Source: an uncultured Myxococcales bacterium (GTDB lineage: Bacteria; Myxococcota_A; Bradymonadia; UBA7976; VGTA01). Taken from it: DNA of 35,397 bases. The notes under the pieces were generated by a model. The model saw only the letters and a list, made by a program, of their open reading frames with translations, had not been told where the DNA came from and made no database searches. The position numbers were made by a program, and so were the translations under genes. How positions within the stretch are numbered: position 1 is the first letter of the stretch; the number at the start of each line of letters is the position of its first letter. Location: positions 1-35,397 of the forward strand of contig CAKZRU010000188.1 of NCBI GenBank assembly GCA_937146725.1, in the 5' to 3' direction. Positions 24,674 through 32,155 of this stretch are shown here, in pieces.

Positions 24674-25642
24674 ATGGCGAAAAGGCAAAGCGTGACTAAG
24701 GACTCAAGCAAAAGTACAGGAAAAGGTCTAGCTAAGGGCTTAGGTTCTAGGGCTCTTGGGGCAAGTCCTTTAGCCGGTTCTCCCTTAAGTGGGGGAGGGC
24801 TTGGTGGCGGTCAAGGTATCGGTGCTCTAATTCCTGGTGGCAGTGCGATTGGCCGTTTACTTGAAGTTTCTTTGGATCATGTTCGCCCTGACCCTCAGCA
24901 ACCTCGTAAGCGTTTTCAACAAGAAGCTTTACAAGAGCTTGCTGACTCGATCAAAGCCAATGGTATTTTACAACCTCTGATCGTGTCACCTTCCGGCGGT
25001 GGTTTTTATCAAATTATTGCGGGTGAACGACGTTGGCGAGCAGCTAAGCTAGCAGGTTTAGTTAAAGTACCGGTCGTAAGCCGCGAAGTGGGTGAGCAAG
25101 AAGCCTTTGAGTTAGCTTTGCTTGAAAATATTCAAAGAGTGGATTTAACGCCACTTGAAGAGTCGCTATCCTATAAGCGACTTGCTGAGGAGTTTAATTT
25201 ATCACATGAGCAGATCGCCGAACGCACCGGTAAAAAAAGAGCAACGATTACCAATGCACTACGCTTGCTTAAACTCCCAAATGATGTTCTTAGCATGATT
25301 GATTCAGAACAGCTCAGTGCCGGACATGGTCGAACGCTACTCGGTCTTAAAGAGGAACATTTAATGAGTTCCTTTGCTCAACAAAGTATCGCGGGCGAAT
25401 GGAGTGTTAGAGAGCTTGAACGACAGATCAAAAACTATCTTGCTGCCGATGATGACAATCAGGAGAATACCGTCAGAACTGCTGCTTGGGTTGGAGGTTT
25501 TGAACAATCGATCAGTAAGGTTTTGGCTCAGCATGGTTTGCAAGTCAAAGTAAAAGCTCAACGTTCAGGAGCGGCTCAATTACAGGTATTGGTTAATGAT
25601 GAAAGCATGGCAACTAAATTGCTGACTTTATTGCAAAGTTAA
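24674..25642 (+). CDS. parB: Chromosome-partitioning protein ParB (Spo0J), CTPase/DNA-binding
   Basis: I prefer the ATG at 24674 (322 residues, MAKRQSVTK), with GGGTGA eight bases upstream, over the GTG at 24665 in the same frame. Residues 1-60 are a basic, Gly/Ser-rich ParA-interacting extension that ends in the usual 'GIGALIPGG' segment. Box I is DPQQPRKRF (~73-81) and box II is GERRWRAAKLAG (117-128), the CTP-binding Arg-patch motif. The HTH lies at about 175-197 (LSHEQIAERTGKKRATITNAL). The C-terminal ~45 residues are the dimerisation domain. It would load at parS sites and slide as a CTP clamp. I found no parS in the window. Confidence 0.94.
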   Translation: MAKRQSVTKDSSKSTGKGLAKGLGSRALGASPLAGSPLSGGGLGGGQGIGALIPGGSAIGRLLEVSLDHVRPDPQQPRKRFQQEALQELADSIKANGILQPLIVSPSGGGFYQIIAGERRWRAAKLAGLVKVPVVSREVGEQEAFELALLENIQRVDLTPLEESLSYKRLAEEFNLSHEQIAERTGKKRATITNALRLLKLPNDVLSMIDSEQLSAGHGRTLLGLKEEHLMSSFAQQSIAGEWSVRELERQIKNYLAADDDNQENTVRTAAWVGGFEQSISKVLAQHGLQVKVKAQRSGAAQLQVLVNDESMATKLLTLLQS

Positions 25643-25685
25643 GGGTTTCAGCCAAGCGAAGACAAAGGGTTAATCACGGTATCGG

Positions 25686-26870
25686 CTAAACATTTACCGG
25701 ATAACGAGGGATATGCCCTGCAATACGGGCCACAATCTCATAATTGATGGTATCAGCCCAAGTCCCTAATTCATCTGCGGAAATACAGTCCGAGCCATCT
25801 TCTCCAAGCAAAGTAGCAATATCACCTGCTTGGCACATGGGAATATCTGTGATGTCGACCATACAGATATTCATACAGACTCGGCCTAAAACCTGAGCAC
25901 GTTGCCCCTTGATCAAAACTTGTCCTCGATTGCTTAAGCTTCGATCATACCCTTCATAATAGCCCACAGGTATAATCGCCAAACGGGTTGGTCTTGTTGT
26001 GATATAAGTACAGCCATAGCCAATGGGTTCACCTCTGGGTACATTCTTTACTTGAGCAATACGAGCTCGCCAACTCAAGGCTGTTTGCAATGTGGGCTCT
26101 AGTTGGTCAGCAACCAAGGTTTGGCATAGTTTTGAGGGCCATAAGCCATAGGCCGAAATCCCTACTCTAGCGATATCTAGGGCTCGATTAGGCCAAAGCA
26201 AAGTAGCGGCACTATTGGCGATATGCTTCAGTAAGGGCTGGCCCCATAAGGACTCAATCGCTTCTCCAGCCTCTATCAATCGGCTCATCTGTAGTTCTGC
26301 ATACCCTTGATTCACTGTATCTTCGACATTGGCAAAATGTGAACTAACCCCGCTTAAGCAAAGCTGTCCATTCTCTTTAAGAACCCTTGTAAAATCAAGA
26401 GCTTGCTCTAAGCTTAAGCCTTGCCGATGATTGCCTGTTTCAATCTTTAAGTGAAGCTTAAGATCTTGAATTGACTCAGCTTGCTGTGATGCTAAATACC
26501 GTAAGCGCTCAAGATGACTGTCTTGATATAGCACCAAATGTAAACCTAGCTGAGCCGCCAACTCTAAGTCCTGTACCATGCTTGGGCCAAAGCAGTAAAT
26601 CGGACAGCTTATACCCGCTTCTCTCAGTTGCTTAGCTTCCGCAATTGTATGCACGCACAGCCAATCAGCTCCACCTTTTAGAAAAGCCTGTGCACTTGCT
26701 TCTATACCATGACCATAAGCATTGGATTTAACCGCCGGCGCAAGCAATGTTTTGGCATTAAGATGCCTGCGAAGCGCTCTCATATTTTGCTCAAGTCGCA
26801 AAACATTCACTTCACACCAAGTTAAATCATCCCGAGTTAAATCATCCCGAGTTAAATCATCCCCACACAC
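25686..26870 (-). CDS. alr: Alanine racemase
   Basis: This PLP enzyme interconverts L- and D-alanine for peptidoglycan. The PLP-binding lysine is Lys48 in PAVKSNAYGHG. The second catalytic region is 'PIGYGCTYITTRPTRLAIIPVGYYEGYDRS', and 'GRVCMNICMVDITD' follows, as in Alr/DadX. The start is GTG at 26870, with GAGG eight bases upstream overlapping the end of the AI-2E permease gene. Upstream of the usual beginning (LTWCEVN) the protein has three DDLTR/DDLTW copies encoded by a 15-bp DNA repeat, an extension of ~14 residues not seen in typical Alr. Total length (394) is otherwise normal. It is convergent with parB. Confidence 0.93.
   Translation of the reverse strand: MCGDDLTRDDLTRDDLTWCEVNVLRLEQNMRALRRHLNAKTLLAPAVKSNAYGHGIEASAQAFLKGGADWLCVHTIAEAKQLREAGISCPIYCFGPSMVQDLELAAQLGLHLVLYQDSHLERLRYLASQQAESIQDLKLHLKIETGNHRQGLSLEQALDFTRVLKENGQLCLSGVSSHFANVEDTVNQGYAELQMSRLIEAGEAIESLWGQPLLKHIANSAATLLWPNRALDIARVGISAYGLWPSKLCQTLVADQLEPTLQTALSWRARIAQVKNVPRGEPIGYGCTYITTRPTRLAIIPVGYYEGYDRSLSNRGQVLIKGQRAQVLGRVCMNICMVDITDIPMCQAGDIATLLGEDGSDCISADELGTWADTINYEIVARIAGHIPRYPVNV
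26819..26863 (-). repeat. 15-bp tandem repeat, three copies, in the 5' end of alr
   Basis: GTTAAATCATCCCGA (plus strand) is repeated three times, with small changes at the ends, and encodes D-D-L-T-R units on the minus strand. It falls directly after the GTG start and keeps the frame. Confidence 0.9.
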
Positions 26871-26874
26871 GAAC

Positions 26875-28158
26875 TTAACCTCGCATCATAATCGCAATAG
26901 GCTTGAGTCCTTCGACATGCGAACAAATGACCTTGATTGATACCATAATGGGAATGGCTAAGATCATGCCAATTGGTCCCCAAATGAGTCCCCATAATAA
27001 CATTGATAGGAAGACCACCAACGGAGAGAGCTTAACCTTTTGACCGACATAGTTTGGCTCGACCACACTTCCAATAAAGGCATTGATTAACGCTAAACCT
27101 ATGGTTACCCCAACCGCTGTACTTAAACTTAGATTTGGATCGAGCAAGGCGACGGTAATGGGTGGTAAGGAAGCAGCGATTGCGCCTACGGTTGGGATAA
27201 AGTTAAGCGGAAAAGTTAACATGGCCCAGAAAAAGGCAAAATCGACCTCAGCAATCTTGAGAACAGCAAAAACGCAAACCGAGGTCAATAAGCTCGTTAA
27301 GGTTTTGGCCACGACATAAGCACGAACATCCAAGCCGATATCTGCTAATGACATCAGCAAAGCATGGTCTTTACCAAAGGCCTCAGACATTTTGCTTTTT
27401 AAGGCGGCACTTTCCATAAAGATAAAGATACTAAGCAGTAAAGTTAAAAAGAAATTACCCAAGATAGTAGTTGTGGTGCTCAAACCGCTTTGAGTGAGCT
27501 TAACACCCTGATCAATCGCCTTGGGTAATACGCTTTCACCAATCTCTTTTTTGAGCGCTTCTTTGGCTTTGGGATTGTTTAATTTACCACTGACCCATTC
27601 AACACCATGAGTCATTTCAGAAACCATAGCATCTCGATATTTGGGCAAGGATCGACTTAATGGCCCAACTGTGGCTGTAAATGCAAAGAGAATGGCTGAT
27701 AAAGCAACCAAAGAAAAAAGATGTGCCACTAATGTGGAGATGCCAAAGGGTAAGCCCCAACTAGTCATGCGATTGATCGAGGGAGAAAGTAAAAAGGCAA
27801 ATAGAATAGAAAGCACTAAAGGGATTAGTAAAGACTTGAGATAAATTAATAAAAATCCGATCAGCAAAACCGCTAACAAGCGCATGGTTAAGCGTTGAGC
27901 AATACGATAAGACTCATCCGACCTAAAGGCCCTTAATTGCCTTGTCGACATTGGGTCTGGCATTACTTGGCTTGTTGGAGAGGTCTCTGGTGAGTTTAAG
28001 TTCTTGGTCTCGTTTTCAGAGTCTTCATCTTTAGAGTTTGCGTCTAACAGATCTTGATCAGAATCAAGCACTTGGCTTGCTGCTGCTTCAGAGACAGTTT
28101 CTTTGGAGTGATTATTTGCTTGAGATTTCTTTTTTGATTTACCCATAAGTGTTTCCAT
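26875..28158 (-). CDS. AI-2E family (PF01594) membrane permease
   Basis: The 427-residue protein has a ~90-residue hydrophilic, Ser/Glu/Asn-rich cytoplasmic N-terminus. About eight TM segments follow, starting with LLAVLLIGFLLIYLKSLLIPLVLSILFAFLL. Typical family features are 'LLSPSINRMTSWGLPFGISTL', the soluble middle domain with 'AIDQGVKLTQ', and the C-terminal 'FPLNFIPTVGAIAASLPP' and 'LSPLVVFLSMLLWGLIWGPIGMILAIPI'. Members export autoinducer-2 (TqsA) or act as antiporters, so the substrate cannot be told here. It lies four bases upstream of alr, which very likely shares its transcript. The low-complexity N-terminus is longer than usual. Confidence 0.88.
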   Translation of the reverse strand: METLMGKSKKKSQANNHSKETVSEAAASQVLDSDQDLLDANSKDEDSENETKNLNSPETSPTSQVMPDPMSTRQLRAFRSDESYRIAQRLTMRLLAVLLIGFLLIYLKSLLIPLVLSILFAFLLSPSINRMTSWGLPFGISTLVAHLFSLVALSAILFAFTATVGPLSRSLPKYRDAMVSEMTHGVEWVSGKLNNPKAKEALKKEIGESVLPKAIDQGVKLTQSGLSTTTTILGNFFLTLLLSIFIFMESAALKSKMSEAFGKDHALLMSLADIGLDVRAYVVAKTLTSLLTSVCVFAVLKIAEVDFAFFWAMLTFPLNFIPTVGAIAASLPPITVALLDPNLSLSTAVGVTIGLALINAFIGSVVEPNYVGQKVKLSPLVVFLSMLLWGLIWGPIGMILAIPIMVSIKVICSHVEGLKPIAIMMRG

Positions 28159-28442
28159 TAAGTGAAAGGCTAACCATAGCTAGAATGAGAATTGACAATT
28201 AATTTAACTACTTTAATCACCACGGCTTCACAAGTCTGCTTAAGAGTTTAAGTAAGATTTACCAAAGCTGATTTGCTAAATCGACCTTAATATCCGGCCT
28301 AATACTCGACCTAATATCAGCCCAATACTTCAATCTACACTCATACCTTGTGATTCATATATCGCGACAACCTTGTTAAGAAGCATAAATTGGTGGATAA
28401 TGTTTTCTATTCCACTCAATTACTCAGCTTTTGGAGATCACG
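28159..28442. other. Divergent promoter region with degenerate micro-repeats
   Basis: This gap separates the AI-2E gene (-) and a lipoprotein gene (+), so it should hold both promoters. A degenerate ~12-base tandem repeat of the form gACCTAATATC/gCCTAATACTC covers roughly 28282-28332. One near-DnaA-box sequence (GGTGGATAA, ~28392) is present alone, so I do not call an origin. No RNA gene is seen. Confidence 0.4.
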
Positions 28443-29414
28443 ATGGAAATATCCAAACTCCCCTATCCTCAACTAAAACACTTGATGGCTTTTAGTAGCG
28501 TTCACTCGCTTATCCTTTTGATTGGTTTTGCTTTATTAAGCATCGCCTGTGAAATGGAAAATGAGATCGATGAAAGCCAGAATATCCTACCTATGATAGC
28601 CGGACAAATGGCTGGAACCGAAACGGCTGGAACCGCAACGGCAGGAAACGAGCAAGGCGGTGAAACCGAGGGTGGTGATCGTAATGAGAATCAATGTACG
28701 GACTGTGCTCAAGTAGGCACTTGGTATCGCTTCACCTCATTAGGGTTAGAAGCCATTGATAATGGACCACATCCGGTGATTGCAGTATTGAACTCGCTTT
28801 GGTCTGCTGATGTCAACTCGCACTCATTGAATGTACTGTTTGAGATTCGAGCAGTAGATGGTGACCAAATCACTATGGGGGCTATGAATGCCGCATGGGT
28901 GAGTGAAGCTGAAGATGATTATTGTGTCATGCCCGAAACGGCCATTGAGTTCATCTTTACCCAAAACGCTTGTAATATGAGCAATACTGTTCCAGCCGGT
29001 ATAAATATCTATGCTGGTAGTCAAGAAATCCCCAAAAATTGTTCTCCACAGGGTGAGGCGACCAATGCGATTCCGGTTCGAGATGTATTACTTTCGGCTG
29101 ACTTTGCCCCCGACTGTGGTTCAATCGTCAATGGTACGGTGAGAAGTGCGGCGATTAAGCGTAGCGCCTTAGAAAATACCTGTTCTTGCCTAAGTCCTGT
29201 GTTGAGCAGTTGCCAAGGGATTGATCCAAACTTTGAAGGCAATAACTTTGGAGAATGTGGTGGCTGTAACCAACGCTATTCTAGTCTTTCTCGCCAACTC
29301 AATAGCATTCAAGAGCTCACCTGGGAATGTGAGGTAGATGGTGAACAATCCGTATGTATCGAAGCCAGCTTTGAGGCGAGTCGCTTAAGCTTTACTCCAC
29401 CTCAATGTCCTTGA
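28443..29414 (+). CDS. Lipoprotein of unknown function with Gly/Thr repeat linker
   Basis: I chose the ATG at 28443 (323 residues), with GGAG six bases upstream; the TTG at 28431 lies inside that site's context and is less likely. The lipoprotein leader is LILLIGFALLSIAC (Cys36). A linker with imperfect repeats (MAGTETAGTATAGNEQGGE) follows, resembling the GGEVT and GTEA linkers at both ends of the window. The mature domain (~80-323) has ten or more Cys, including C-x-x-C (CTDC, CGGC), 'GTWYRFTSLGLEAIDNGPHP' at its start and a conserved-looking 'NCSPQGEATNAIPVRDVLLSADFAPDCGSIVNG' stretch. I do not recognise a family. It is expected at the cell envelope. Confidence 0.8.
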   Translation: MEISKLPYPQLKHLMAFSSVHSLILLIGFALLSIACEMENEIDESQNILPMIAGQMAGTETAGTATAGNEQGGETEGGDRNENQCTDCAQVGTWYRFTSLGLEAIDNGPHPVIAVLNSLWSADVNSHSLNVLFEIRAVDGDQITMGAMNAAWVSEAEDDYCVMPETAIEFIFTQNACNMSNTVPAGINIYAGSQEIPKNCSPQGEATNAIPVRDVLLSADFAPDCGSIVNGTVRSAAIKRSALENTCSCLSPVLSSCQGIDPNFEGNNFGECGGCNQRYSSLSRQLNSIQELTWECEVDGEQSVCIEASFEASRLSFTPPQCP

Positions 29415-29574
29415 TATATCGCCTAATCCCCTTAATCCTCTTCTAAGCCTATGATTCAAGTGAAAGATCTAAGTGTAGGATCTAAGTGCAGGATCATTGC
29501 AATCTGCTTCAATTTAACCTAGATAAGCTCACCATACCTCATCGACAATCGACATAGATAAGTGAGTTTAAATT
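29415..29574 (+). other. Leader of ychF with a 13-bp direct repeat
   Basis: GATCTAAGTGTAG and GATCTAAGTGCAG are adjacent near 29467-29492, followed by another GATC. A short ATCGACA direct repeat lies near 29545. I see no hairpin terminator with a T-run after the lipoprotein gene. Confidence 0.3.
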
Positions 29575-30666
29575 ATGAAAGCAGGCATCGTTGGCCTTCC
29601 CAATGTAGGCAAATCAACACTTTTTAATGCGCTTACCGCAGCCGGTGCCGAAAGCGCAAACTATCCTTTCTGCACCATTGATCCTAATATCGGCATTGTT
29701 AAAGTGCCTGATACAAGACTGCAGCGCATTCAAACCCATATTCCAACCGACTCTGTCATTCCGGCGACTGTAGAAATTGTTGATATTGCCGGTTTGGTAC
29801 GTGGCGCAAGCAAGGGTGAAGGCTTAGGCAACAAGTTTTTAGGTCACATTCGTAATGTTGATGCGATCTTGCATGTCGTTCGTTGCTTTGAAGAAGAAAA
29901 CGTGGTTCACGTTGAAGGCCGAGTTGATCCTTTGGATGATATTTCGGTGATTGATACCGAGCTGATTCTTGCTGACTTAGAGTCGGTCGAAAGACAGATT
30001 CCTAAGCTTGAGAAAAAAGTACGTGGTGGTGATAAAGAGGCCGCTGAACAATTGAAGCTTTTGACAGCAGCGAATGAGCTTTTACAAGAAGGTAAGCCCG
30101 TTCGTTCAGGCGATTGGAATGAGGAGCAAGTTAAGGGTCTCAGAATGTCTGGCCTTATTACCTACAAGCCTGTTCTTTACGTCTGCAATGTAGATGAGGA
30201 AGGCGCAGCTGAAGGCAATCACTTTAGTGCCAAGGTTGAGGCCTTAGCAGTCGAAGAAAATAGCCACTGTATTTTGATTTCGGCTCAATTTGAGGCAGAA
30301 GTTTCCGAGCTTGAAGATGCCGAAGAACGCCAAGAAATGCTTGGTGCTTTGGGTGTTGAAGAAACCGGTCTTGACCGCTTAGCCCGAGCAGCCTATGGCC
30401 TACTTGGCTTACAAACTTACTTTACTGCCGGACAAAAAGAGATTCGCGCTTGGACCTTCCCCAAAGGCGCTACAGCTCCGCAAGCCGCCGGTGTGATTCA
30501 CAGCGACTTTGAGCGCGGTTTCATTAGGGCTCAAATCTATTCTTTAACCGACCTAGAGGAATACAAAACCGAGGTTGCTCTTAAAGGCGCGGGTAAGATC
30601 CGAGCAGAAGGCAAAGAGTACATCATGAAAGATGGTGATATTTGCCACTTCCTCTTTAATGTCTAA
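29575..30666 (+). CDS. ychF: Redox-regulated ATPase/GTPase YchF (OLA1 family)
   Basis: This is a 363-residue Obg-related P-loop NTPase of normal family length. G1 is GLPNVGKST (residues 7-15) and G3 is DIAGLVRGASKGEGLGNKFL. The G4 element reads NVDE instead of NKxD, the known YchF variation that allows ATP use. Residues ~200-280 form the helical domain. The C-terminal TGS domain contains 'ELQTYFTAG'-like GLQTYFTAGQKEIRAWTFPKG and ends in KDGDICHFLFNV, diagnostic for YchF. It binds ribosomes and influences stress responses in E. coli. It appears to be a single-gene unit. Confidence 0.97.
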   Translation: MKAGIVGLPNVGKSTLFNALTAAGAESANYPFCTIDPNIGIVKVPDTRLQRIQTHIPTDSVIPATVEIVDIAGLVRGASKGEGLGNKFLGHIRNVDAILHVVRCFEEENVVHVEGRVDPLDDISVIDTELILADLESVERQIPKLEKKVRGGDKEAAEQLKLLTAANELLQEGKPVRSGDWNEEQVKGLRMSGLITYKPVLYVCNVDEEGAAEGNHFSAKVEALAVEENSHCILISAQFEAEVSELEDAEERQEMLGALGVEETGLDRLARAAYGLLGLQTYFTAGQKEIRAWTFPKGATAPQAAGVIHSDFERGFIRAQIYSLTDLEEYKTEVALKGAGKIRAEGKEYIMKDGDICHFLFNV

Positions 30667-30764
30667 GCGTTGAGCTTATTCTATTAGTGTGGGTCTCTGT
30701 CTGATTACAGGTTGTACATAGAGTCTTTTCAAAAGTCTATTTGTTGGCCAAATCAAGGCAGATT

Positions 30765-31481
30765 ATGATTGAAAAGGCGCTGATTATGGGAATGATTGGA
30801 CATGGATACGGGAGTGAATGGCATCTTTTACGTTGGCTTGGACGACATAGAAACGAATTAAATCATAAGATTATGGCTCAAATGAGCTATACAAATGTCG
30901 ATATCGAATGGCTTGACTTTCTTCATCACTCAAAGCCTCAAGCACGCCAAAGAGATCTTGAATACACTGGGATTAGCTTTCTTCAGCCTAGTCAGTCTCT
31001 AAAAGATAAGTGGGAAGCCTTTTGGCCTGCTTCAGGCAATCAGCAAAATTGGGATGCCATTGGCTACATACAGAATGATAATGATACAGAGTGGCTTTTG
31101 ATTGAAGCAAAGGCACATATTGGTGAGATTAAATCGAGTTGTGGAGCCAAGTCTCCGCATAGTCTTGGTAAGATTAATACAAGTTTTTTAGAGGTGAAAA
31201 CTAAGCTTGGTATTCACGTCTCCCAAACAACACCAAATTGGCTTTCGCCATATTATCAATACGCCAATCGTTTAGCGATATTACACTTTTTAAGACAAAA
31301 TGGCGTCAAAGCTCATTTAGTTTTCATCTATTTTTGTGGGGATACCAACCCATCTGGTATCTGTCCAATAAGTCAAACTGAATGGCTTAATCATGCTCTA
31401 CAAGAGCAAGACCAACATCTACAGCTTAATCAACAACACTGTTACAGTTCCTTTATTCACAAGGTCTTTTTGCAGGTTTAA
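30765..31481 (+). CDS. Unrecognised protein with PD-(D/E)XK nuclease-like core
   Basis: I chose the ATG at 30765 (238 residues, MIEKALIMG), with AAGG six bases upstream, over the TTG at 30741. I cannot name the family. In the middle, 'QNWDAIGYIQNDNDTEWLLIEAKAHIGEI' has the arrangement of a PD-(D/E)XK nuclease active site: an Asp in a strand followed ~14 residues later by E-A-K. A conserved-looking 'SSCGAKSP', then 'YQYANRLAILHFLRQNGVKAHLVFIYFCGD' follows, which could be the next helix and strand of the same fold. There is no signal peptide. No restriction-modification or toxin-antitoxin partner is next to it. A nuclease role is inferred from the motif only. Confidence 0.7.
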   Translation: MIEKALIMGMIGHGYGSEWHLLRWLGRHRNELNHKIMAQMSYTNVDIEWLDFLHHSKPQARQRDLEYTGISFLQPSQSLKDKWEAFWPASGNQQNWDAIGYIQNDNDTEWLLIEAKAHIGEIKSSCGAKSPHSLGKINTSFLEVKTKLGIHVSQTTPNWLSPYYQYANRLAILHFLRQNGVKAHLVFIYFCGDTNPSGICPISQTEWLNHALQEQDQHLQLNQQHCYSSFIHKVFLQV

Positions 31482-31779
31482 TTGATCAGCAAGATCGTTT
31501 TATTTGAGCTTAGATTTGATCCTAAAGCACTTTTCATCATTAAAAGTTAGTTTGTCCATTGATCTTGACAAGGATGCCTTTGTAAGCGGCCTGAATAATC
31601 TTATCTGGCGTGAGTTTGTGACGATTGGACTTAAAAACATCATAGCGATGTCTGCTAGGCATATGTTCCCAAATCTTATTTATATAATTAATCATGGCAT
31701 GATCGGCCCCACTTGGAATGTGAGGTTGATATGTATGACGAACTATACATAGGCCGCAGTCTATAATCTTATTAAATAA
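31482..31779. other. 298-bp gap with a short open minus-strand stretch
   Basis: After the stop codon of the metalloprotease frame at 31780, the same minus-strand frame stays open for ~75 codons, ending at 31540. It contains an ATG at 31695 (51 codons, MINYINKIWEH to KGILVKINGQTNF). An overlapping plus-strand frame of 82 codons (31504-31752, TTG start) also exists. Neither has a ribosome binding site or a recognisable family. It could be a gene remnant or chance. Confidence 0.3.
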
Positions 31780-32155
31780 TTACGGGAGTTCACAAGCTCC
31801 TTCATAACCGGGGGGAAATCGAGAAGGGATGATGCTTCCTCGCCATCCGGCGGCATAATCACAACGACATCCCTGCATGACACTATCTCCGATTGTATTT
31901 TCCGGACATGAGATTTGAGCACATTCTGTATTGCTGCCCAAAGGATCATCTCCTGCCGATCTTGTGGTACCCGCAGGACAAAATACACATTGACCGGACT
32001 CAACTTTTTGATTCTCACCACAAACGCTTTGTTGACAAAGTTCTCCAGCACAACGGATTTCAACTTCGATACCACCTGTGGGTAAAGATTGGATCACTTC
32101 AATTTCAACATTAGGCAGAAATGGGGAGGTAAAAACTTCACCCACATTTAAAAAA
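31780..32155 (-). pseudogene. C-terminal part of the metalloprotease, in the +1 frame
   Basis: This frame continues the metalloprotease sequence after a one-base shift: the protein reads on as NVGEVFTSPFLPNVEIEV, then IRCAGELCQQSVCGE. About 85 residues of Cys-rich, EGF-like or tail sequence follow (CVFCPAGTTRS, CAQISCPENTIG, CRCDYAAGWRG) and end ACELP. It has no start codon of its own in a sensible place. The shift lies at a run of seven T and three A on the minus strand (plus 32147-32156), so deletion of one base, or +1 slippage, would join it to the upstream frame. Whether it is a disrupted gene, a sequencing error or a programmed frameshift cannot be told here. Confidence 0.75.

Noticed and set aside
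23376..26000. parS sites near parAB
   Set aside because: No TGTTTCACGTGAAACA-like palindrome is visible around parAB; the sites may lie outside the window.
28388..28400. Single DnaA-box-like sequence GGTGGATAA
   Set aside because: One imperfect copy without an AT-rich unwinding cluster is not evidence of an origin, although parAB is nearby.
30718..30740. Possible terminator after ychF (ATAGA...TCTAT with CTTTT/AAAAG)
   Set aside because: The loop is too tight, the stem is AT-rich and interrupted, and no clear T-run follows.
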